From Hyphomicrobiales bacterium (GTDB lineage: Bacteria > Pseudomonadota > Alphaproteobacteria > Rhizobiales > JACESI01), in assembly GCA_039989895.1 (NCBI GenBank), contig JBDXGY010000005.1, positions 1 through 64,000 on the forward strand: 64,000 bases of DNA, read 5' to 3'. Position numbers and translations under genes: made by a program. Under the pieces are notes generated by a model, which was not told the DNA's origin, made no database searches, and was given only the letters and a program-made list of their open reading frames with translations. Below, one piece after another: positions 58,958 through 64,000 of this stretch (position 1 is its first letter; every line of letters begins with the position of its first letter).

Positions 58958-59932
58958 ATGGCTTCGAGTGCGAACAATCAAAAATTGGTAACTATATTCG
59001 GCGGCTCCGGTTTTATCGGACGCTATGTTGTGAAAGCGCTAGCTGAGCGAGGTTATCGCATCCGCGTGGCTTGCAGACGACCCGACCTTGCCGGATATTT
59101 GCGTCCACTTGGTAGTGTTGGTCAGATACAGCCTATACAGGCAAATTTACGCTATCCTGAATCTGTGGAGCGGGCTTTAGATGGCTCATACGCCGTGATC
59201 AATTTGGTCGGTATTTTATATAATTCAGGCAAACAAAATTTTGATGCCGTTCAAGCGCGCGGCGCGCGGGTGGTCGCTAAGGCTGCAAAACAGGCTGGCA
59301 TTTCGACCTATGTACATATGTCCGCAATCGGCGCTGATGCAGCAAGTGAGGTTGATTATCAACGCACAAAAGCCGAGGGCGAAGCCGCTGCTTTGCAAAA
59401 CAATCCCAAGTGCGTGATTGTCCGCCCTTCCATCATTTTTGGACCGGAAGATGACTTCTTCAACCGATTTGCTGATATGGCAAAAATGGCTCCAGCTCTC
59501 CCCTTAATTGGTGGCGGGACTACGAGATTTCAGCCCGTCTACGTTGGTGATGTGGCAGAGGTTATAGCACGCGGCATTGATGGTGATTTGAAAGGGGGCG
59601 CGACCTATGAGTTAGGCGGCCCTCGCGTTGCCAGCTTCAAAGAATGTTTGGAGCTTATGCTGAGCGTTATTCAGCGTAAAAAACCACTCATTTCCATTCC
59701 TTTCGCCTTGGCACGTTTACAAGGCGCCGTCCTCGGACTTTTACCAAAACCATTGTTGACGGTGGATCAGGTGCGTATGCTTGAAGTGGATAATGTGGTC
59801 TCCAAACAAGCGATCAAACAACGCCGCACGCTTGAAGGTATAGGGATTAATCCGCAAAGCATGGAAGCTATATTGCCAAGCTACCTTGAGCGACATCGGG
59901 CTTATGGTCAGTTTGCACCAAAATCAGTTTAA
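58958..59932 (+). CDS. Complex I NDUFA9 subunit family protein (atypical SDR)
   Basis: 324 residues. Rossmann motif LVTIFGGSGFIGRYVVKALAERGYRIRVACRRPD, the region YVHMSAIGAD and the lysine in DYQRTKAEGEAA, then FGPEDDFFNRFADMA and PVYVGDVAEVI, as in bacterial homologues of mitochondrial NDUFA9. In alphaproteobacteria these are thought to be quinone-related or complex I accessory proteins; direct function is not proven. AAAGGTG lies upstream of the ATG. Convergent with uppP, as in other Rhizobiales. Confidence 0.88.
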   Translation: MASSANNQKLVTIFGGSGFIGRYVVKALAERGYRIRVACRRPDLAGYLRPLGSVGQIQPIQANLRYPESVERALDGSYAVINLVGILYNSGKQNFDAVQARGARVVAKAAKQAGISTYVHMSAIGADAASEVDYQRTKAEGEAAALQNNPKCVIVRPSIIFGPEDDFFNRFADMAKMAPALPLIGGGTTRFQPVYVGDVAEVIARGIDGDLKGGATYELGGPRVASFKECLELMLSVIQRKKPLISIPFALARLQGAVLGLLPKPLLTVDQVRMLEVDNVVSKQAIKQRRTLEGIGINPQSMEAILPSYLERHRAYGQFAPKSV

Positions 59933-59947
59933 TAAAACGTCAGAGCA

Positions 59948-60937
59948 TCAGCGCTCATAACGGTCACTTTTGACGCCGATGTGCCATGCCGGATCGCGGC
60001 GCTTCTTAGAAATTATAGTGATAGCCGGTTTTGTCGCCGGAATTGACCCCGTTGCTATCTGATCAATATGGGCCTCGACTAGAAATGAATCGCCCCGCTC
60101 TGCCGCCGCTGTTTTCTGTGTGAGCGGCGTATAGACGAATAATCCAATCAGACCCACCACGCCGATAAAAATACGCCAATAGGCGAAGGGAGCAAAGCCG
60201 TGTTTGGAGACAAAATCGAGCAAATATTTGACAACAATCGCGCCCATCACAAAAGCTGCCGCGAAACCCACAGCTACAAGCAATAAATCATCGGCTGTGA
60301 CGTAATCGATGTTTTTATATAGATCATAGGCAAAGGCGCCGCCCATTGTTGGCATCGCGAGGAAAAACGTGAACTCGGCAGCAGAGCGCTTGTCAGTACC
60401 CAGTAACAGTGAACCAGCGATTGTTGCACCACTGCGCGATACGCCGGGAACCAGTGCCAGACATTGGAAAAGGCCGACCACTAGGCAAAGCCAAAGTGGA
60501 TATTTTTCAATATCTGTGAATTTTGGAGTCATTTTGGACGCTTTACGGTCAACCCATAACAGGGCAAAACCGCCCAAAATCAACATGATACAAATCAACA
60601 TCGGGCTTTCAAATAGCACCGTTTTGATGATTTTATGCAGATAAACGCCAGCAAAGGCAGCTGGCAAAAAAGCAATAACGACGCCCAATACAAACTTACG
60701 GGCGCTCGCACTTGTTGGCAGCGCTTTAGCAATGGATAAAAGGCGATGAAAATAGATCGTCAAGATGGCAAGAATAGCACCCAGCTGAATCAGCACTTCA
60801 AATGTTTTACCCGTACTTTCAAAGCCTAAAAAATGCCCTAGAAGCAGAATATGACCCGTGGATGAAACGGGAATGAACTCGGTAAGCCCTTCCACAACAC
60901 CTAAAATCAATGCTGAAATAATTGAGTCATATTCCAT
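59948..60937 (-). CDS. uppP: Undecaprenyl-diphosphatase UppP (BacA)
   Basis: 329 residues, about 60 longer than usual because of a polar C-terminal tail (from [14 protein letters not shown] onward). Catalytic motifs are [17 protein letters not shown] and [17 protein letters not shown], within about eight membrane helices. It recycles undecaprenyl pyrophosphate to the monophosphate carrier for peptidoglycan and glycan synthesis, which also confers bacitracin tolerance. Confidence 0.95.
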   Translation of the reverse strand: MEYDSIISALILGVVEGLTEFIPVSSTGHILLLGHFLGFESTGKTFEVLIQLGAILAILTIYFHRLLSIAKALPTSASARKFVLGVVIAFLPAAFAGVYLHKIIKTVLFESPMLICIMLILGGFALLWVDRKASKMTPKFTDIEKYPLWLCLVVGLFQCLALVPGVSRSGATIAGSLLLGTDKRSAAEFTFFLAMPTMGGAFAYDLYKNIDYVTADDLLLVAVGFAAAFVMGAIVVKYLLDFVSKHGFAPFAYWRIFIGVVGLIGLFVYTPLTQKTAAAERGDSFLVEAHIDQIATGSIPATKPAITIISKKRRDPAWHIGVKSDRYER

Positions 60938-61012
60938 GTGTATTCACTCATAAATGATGGGTCGACACAGGCAAAAAAGGCCGTTACAGCGTTACAAGTA
61001 GGCTTTTTAGCG

Positions 61013-61027
61013 TTAACTAATCGTTAC
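61013..61027 (+). promoter_or_regulatory. CtrA-like box upstream of fzlA
   Basis: TTAA-N7-TTAC matches the CtrA consensus at 7 of 8 fixed positions, 62 bp before the fzlA start, within a cluster of GTTAC/GTTAAC repeats (60983-61028). Motif-based inference only. Confidence 0.35.
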
Positions 61028-61088
61028 AATGACACAAATGCGTTGCCAGAAGGTAACGAGGCAAAACTTGAGAAAGCACAAATCACAA

Positions 61089-61775
61089 ATGTTGAAATTG
61101 GTCCATTATCCGTTTTCTGCGCAAAGTAGGTTTGTCAGGTTATGTTTAGCTGAGTATGGCGAAGAAGCCTCCTTCACTGAGGCGAAGCCATGGGAACGGA
61201 GCGAAGCATTACTGCAAATCAACCCTGCTGGAACCATTCCAATTTTGATTGATGGAGATGGACCTGCCATTTGCGGTCATGATGTGATTGCAGAGTATCT
61301 AGATGAAACACGCGGCCCGATGAGACGCGAACACCGCTTGATGCCAGAGAACCCTATTGAGCGTTCTGAAATTCGACGGCTTATCCATTGGTTCCTGATT
61401 AAAATGGAAGCGGAAGCCACCAATTATATTATTCATGAAAAACTATATAAAATAGAAATAAGCACCGATAATAGCGCACCAGACAGTAAAGTTATTCGCG
61501 CTGCACGCGCGAACATACGTCCACACCTGAAATATATATCTTATCTGGCAAGCACTCGAAATTATCTGGGCGGTTTGCGTTTGTCATATGCGGACTTAGC
61601 AGCCGCGGCCGCTATTTCTGTGCTGGATTATACTGGCGATGTGCCATGGGAAGAGGAAGAAGCGGCGAAGACATGGTATGCCCGTGTCAAATCGCGCCCC
61701 GCGTTTCGTACATTATTAACCGAACGCCTACGTGGACTGCCGCCTGTCTCTCATTATGCGGATCTCGACTTCTGA
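61089..61775 (+). CDS. fzlA: FtsZ-localized protein A (GST-fold cell division protein)
   Basis: 228 residues from the ATG at 61089, where the GST fold begins (MLKLVHYPFSAQSRFVRLCLAEYG). Thioredoxin-like domain with INPAGTIPILIDGDG and an all-helical C-terminal domain. The C-terminus PPVSHYADLDF matches the conserved tail of Caulobacter FzlA, and a tryptophan at position 35 sits where Caulobacter has W38. FzlA binds FtsZ filaments and links them to septal wall synthesis rather than acting as a glutathione enzyme. The conserved neighbour queG supports the call. A plain GST is the alternative. Confidence 0.78.
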   Translation: MLKLVHYPFSAQSRFVRLCLAEYGEEASFTEAKPWERSEALLQINPAGTIPILIDGDGPAICGHDVIAEYLDETRGPMRREHRLMPENPIERSEIRRLIHWFLIKMEAEATNYIIHEKLYKIEISTDNSAPDSKVIRAARANIRPHLKYISYLASTRNYLGGLRLSYADLAAAAAISVLDYTGDVPWEEEEAAKTWYARVKSRPAFRTLLTERLRGLPPVSHYADLDF

Positions 61776-62899
61776 GTACGGACCTTAAACATAAGTCAAA
61801 AGCGCGTCTTATAGAAGATGCGTTAGCAGAAGGGTTTTCTCTTGTCGGCATAACAACGCCTGACGGGATTCCTGATGCACCGAAAAAATTATCCGCTTTC
61901 TTAGAGCATGCCCGCCACGGCACCATGTCATGGATGAGCGAGCGATCAGATTGGCGCGCGAACCCTCACATTCTATGGCCCGACACCAAATCCATCATCA
62001 TGCTGGCGATGAACTATGGACCACAACATAATCCACTCGATGATCTGTCTAAAAGCGATAAAGGCCTCTTGTCAGTTTATGCGGCCAACCGCGATTATCA
62101 TGACCTTATCAAAGGAAAGTTGAAGCAGATCGCAGGACGTTTTGCCGCTGCTAATAAAGCCAATGTCAAAGTGTTCGTTGATACTGCACCCGTGATGGAA
62201 AAACCTCTGGCTGCAAAAGCGGGCCTCGGGTGGCAAGGCAAGCACACCAATTTGGTCTCGCGCTCCTTTGGGTCATGGACATTTCTGGGGTCAATTTTTA
62301 CAGATTTTTCTTTGCCACCAGATGAGAGCGAAGCGGACCATTGTGGTAATTGTCGTTCCTGCCTCGACATCTGCCCAACCAATGCATTCCCCGCCCCCTA
62401 TCAGCTTGATGCGCGGCTTTGCATTTCTTACCTTACGATTGAGCACAAAGGGGCTATTGATCGGGCGCTCAGACCATTGATGGGAAATCGTATTTATGGC
62501 TGCGATGATTGTCTTGCAGTTTGTCCTTGGAATAAATTTGCCCAAACTGCGTCTGAGATAAAACTGCAACCACGTGAAAAATTCCAAACGCCAGCATTGC
62601 AAATGCTTGCCGCATTGGATGACAGTGAGTTTAGAACATTTTTTTCAGGCTCACCGGTGAAGCGGATCGGGCGAGCAAAATTTATCTCCAATGTGATGAT
62701 CGCCATTGGCAATAGCGATGACCCAAATCTGGTAGACTGTCTTATGCCTCGCCTGCGCGATGAATCGTCTCTCGTTCGCGCTATGGCGGTATGGGCATTA
62801 AGGCAACTTATTGATTCTCACCCATTTGAAAACCTAAAAAAGGAATATACACCACAAGAAGATGATCCCATGGTGCTTGAGGAATGGACTTTAACATGA
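61772..62899 (+). CDS. queG: Epoxyqueuosine reductase QueG
   Basis: About 375 residues if started near 61772. N-terminal cobalamin-binding domain (FSLVGITTPDGIPDA, HARHGTMSWM, VFVDTAPVMEKPLAAKAGLGWQGKH), two 4Fe-4S clusters (CGNCRSCLDICPTNAF and CDDCLAVCPWNKF) and a HEAT-like C-terminus. It makes queuosine in tRNA from epoxyqueuosine. No ATG, GTG or TTG occurs in frame between the fzlA stop and the conserved start; CTG at 61772 overlapping the fzlA TGA is the best position, while ATGs at 61646 and 61673 would add 42 or 33 non-family residues. Confidence 0.92.
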   Translation: MSTDLKHKSKARLIEDALAEGFSLVGITTPDGIPDAPKKLSAFLEHARHGTMSWMSERSDWRANPHILWPDTKSIIMLAMNYGPQHNPLDDLSKSDKGLLSVYAANRDYHDLIKGKLKQIAGRFAAANKANVKVFVDTAPVMEKPLAAKAGLGWQGKHTNLVSRSFGSWTFLGSIFTDFSLPPDESEADHCGNCRSCLDICPTNAFPAPYQLDARLCISYLTIEHKGAIDRALRPLMGNRIYGCDDCLAVCPWNKFAQTASEIKLQPREKFQTPALQMLAALDDSEFRTFFSGSPVKRIGRAKFISNVMIAIGNSDDPNLVDCLMPRLRDESSLVRAMAVWALRQLIDSHPFENLKKEYTPQEDDPMVLEEWTLT

Positions 62900-63804
62900 A
62901 ACTTTTCGTCTTTGGACTAGGCTATTCCGCCACCAGCGCGGTCAACCAATTAGCTCCTCATTGCATCGCGCAAGGCGGCTGGGTTTCGGCAACGACACGC
63001 AGTGCGCAAAAAGCTGAGAAGCTTAGCGACTCAGGCCTGCGGGCACATGTTTTTAGTGGTGAAAAACCTGGCGATGAGCGATTGCGCCAAGATATTACAT
63101 CCGCAACCCATATCATCATTTCCATCAGCCCAGGGGAAAACGATCCCGTGTTGGCCCATCACGCGGAAGATATAAAGGCGAGTAAGGCTCTTCAATGGAT
63201 TGGCTATTATTCAACGGTGGGGGTTTATGGCGATCATCAAGGTGCATGGGTTGATGAGGCCGGCGACCTGCGCCCGGTCTCGCGCCGCTCCATAGAACGC
63301 GTGGCTGCCGAAGAAGCATGGTGCACGCTTGCAAAGGAGTGCGATGTTCCCATTGCGCTCTTGCGGCTTGCTGGCATTTACGGACCAGGTCGTAATGGTT
63401 TCGTCAATTTAGAGGCCGGCAAAGCCCGGCGCATTGTTAAGCCAGGGCAGGTTTTCAATCGCATCCATGTCAGCGACATTGGTCGCATCAGTGAAGCCAT
63501 GGCACTGCGCAAAGCGAGTGGTGTATTTAATGGCGCAGACAATGAACCCGCGCCGCCCCAAGACGTGGTGGAATATGCAGCTCAGCTGATGGATGTGCCG
63601 GTGCCGCCTGACATTGATTATGATACGGCCAATATGTCGCCCATGGGCCGCTCTTTTTATGGCGAAACAAAACGCGTCTCGAACAAGAGACTTCTCAGCG
63701 ACCTTGATATTGAATTGAAATATCCGACTTATCGCGATGCCTTTGACGCTCTTTGGCAGAGCAATACTTGGCGTGACTTGCCTTTGTTGAAAAAACTCCG
63801 CTAA
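62896..63804 (+). CDS. NAD-dependent epimerase/SDR-like protein (YeeZ type)
   Basis: 302 residues from the ATG at 62896, which overlaps the queG stop as ATGA and has GAGGA upstream; an ATG at 62884 is less likely. Rossmann start MKLFVFGLGYSATSAVNQL, then YYSTVGVYGDHQGAWVDEAG, ALLRLAGIYGPGRNG and FNRIHVSDIGRISEAM as in extended SDR epimerases, although the catalytic YxxxK is not evident. Similar to YeeZ; substrate unknown. Likely co-transcribed with fzlA and queG. Confidence 0.85.
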   Translation: MKLFVFGLGYSATSAVNQLAPHCIAQGGWVSATTRSAQKAEKLSDSGLRAHVFSGEKPGDERLRQDITSATHIIISISPGENDPVLAHHAEDIKASKALQWIGYYSTVGVYGDHQGAWVDEAGDLRPVSRRSIERVAAEEAWCTLAKECDVPIALLRLAGIYGPGRNGFVNLEAGKARRIVKPGQVFNRIHVSDIGRISEAMALRKASGVFNGADNEPAPPQDVVEYAAQLMDVPVPPDIDYDTANMSPMGRSFYGETKRVSNKRLLSDLDIELKYPTYRDAFDALWQSNTWRDLPLLKKLR

Positions 63805-63810
63805 AGCGCG

Positions 63811-64000
63811 CTAGACTATTGCTGCTATGATTTTTAATAGGCGGTCTAAATCTTCATCGCGAGATAAGCGATGATCTCCGTCTGGAACAAGCGTGAATGT
63901 GACATCATCGCGAGGTAAAAGTGTCATTAGCTCTTGGCCATGTTGCCACGGCACATCAACATCTTTTTGACCATGCAAAATATGCAACGGGCAATTTAGA
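63811..64000 (-). CDS. Alpha/beta hydrolase, C-terminal part (continues beyond window)
   Basis: The minus-strand frame ending with TAG at 63811-63813 reads LHILHGQKDVDVPWQHGQELM and PDGDHRLSRDEDLDRLLK, the charge-relay aspartate and histidine regions of an alpha/beta hydrolase. The rest lies outside the window. Convergent with the epimerase gene six bases away. Confidence 0.85.
   Translation of the reverse strand, partial: LNCPLHILHGQKDVDVPWQHGQELMTLLPRDDVTFTLVPDGDHRLSRDEDLDRLLKIIAAIV

Noticed and set aside
58843-59046. Small open frame before the NDUFA9-like gene
   Set aside because: It runs through repeat copy 2 and into the well-supported downstream gene in another frame, and has no protein-like character.

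Overview
The window looks like chromosomal core sequence of an alphaproteobacterium of the Hyphomicrobiales (Rhizobiales) type, with moderate G+C judged by eye. The supporting evidence is gene order and family content: fabA-fabB-fabI divergent from an Irr-type Fur regulator; coaBC-dut-moeB next to ubiB-ubiE; mutM-enoyl-CoA hydratase-rpsT leading to dnaA; a separate dnaN-recF-gyrB block; an alphaproteobacterial Tad/Cpa pilus cluster; FzlA beside queG; DUF2852; and an intracellular PHA depolymerase. The species cannot be named from this sequence alone.

Layout. 1-3.5 kb is the 3' part of a very large secreted cadherin-like/RTX protein. 3.5-8.2 kb (minus) holds a GST, trhO, a class V aminotransferase and a soluble double-PAS chemoreceptor. 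8.3-11.7 kb is the unsaturated fatty acid operon fabA-fabB-fabI with divergent irr. 11.7-19 kb holds an SH3 protein, a hydroxyacid dehydrogenase/SDR pair, and the minus-strand run ubiE-ubiB-coaBC-dut-moeB. 19-29.2 kb is mutM, enoyl-CoA hydratase, rpsT, a rhodanese, dnaA, dnaN, recF and gyrB, which are mostly repair and replication genes. 29.3-37.6 kb holds glpQ, an exported metallo-hydrolase, pyrC, an ABC exporter, rpmE, an NlpC/P60 hydrolase, a MarR regulator and an M17 aminopeptidase.

37.7-47.7 kb is a Tad pilus locus: tadD on plus, facing the minus-strand series flp, cpaA, cpaB, cpaC, cpaD, cpaE, cpaF, tadB, tadC. The tadE/F/G pseudopilins are not in the window. 48-51 kb carries a YgjP-like metalloprotease, a DUF2852 protein and phaZ. 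51.1-56.1 kb is a TRAP transporter operon (dctP-dctQ-dctM) in which both membrane subunits are enlarged. 56.3-58.9 kb is the most accessory-looking stretch: an ABM-domain protein, the decayed 3' end of a CorA/ZntB-type transporter gene, a CelD/GNAT-like gene and tRNA-Leu(CAG), bracketed by two copies of a 48-bp imperfect repeat. 58.9-64 kb returns to core genes: an NDUFA9-like protein, uppP, fzlA, queG, an epimerase-like protein and the 3' end of an alpha/beta hydrolase.

I found no CRISPR array, insertion sequence, prophage or obvious defence island. The observations most worth a second look are the roughly 330-residue coiled-coil tail on the TRAP large subunit, the duplicated 48-bp element around a decayed region next to a tRNA, queG apparently lacking a conventional start codon after fzlA, a palindromic leader with a short ORF before gyrB, and CtrA-like motifs in front of Tad genes and fzlA. 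None of these amounts to a clearly new system on sequence reading alone.
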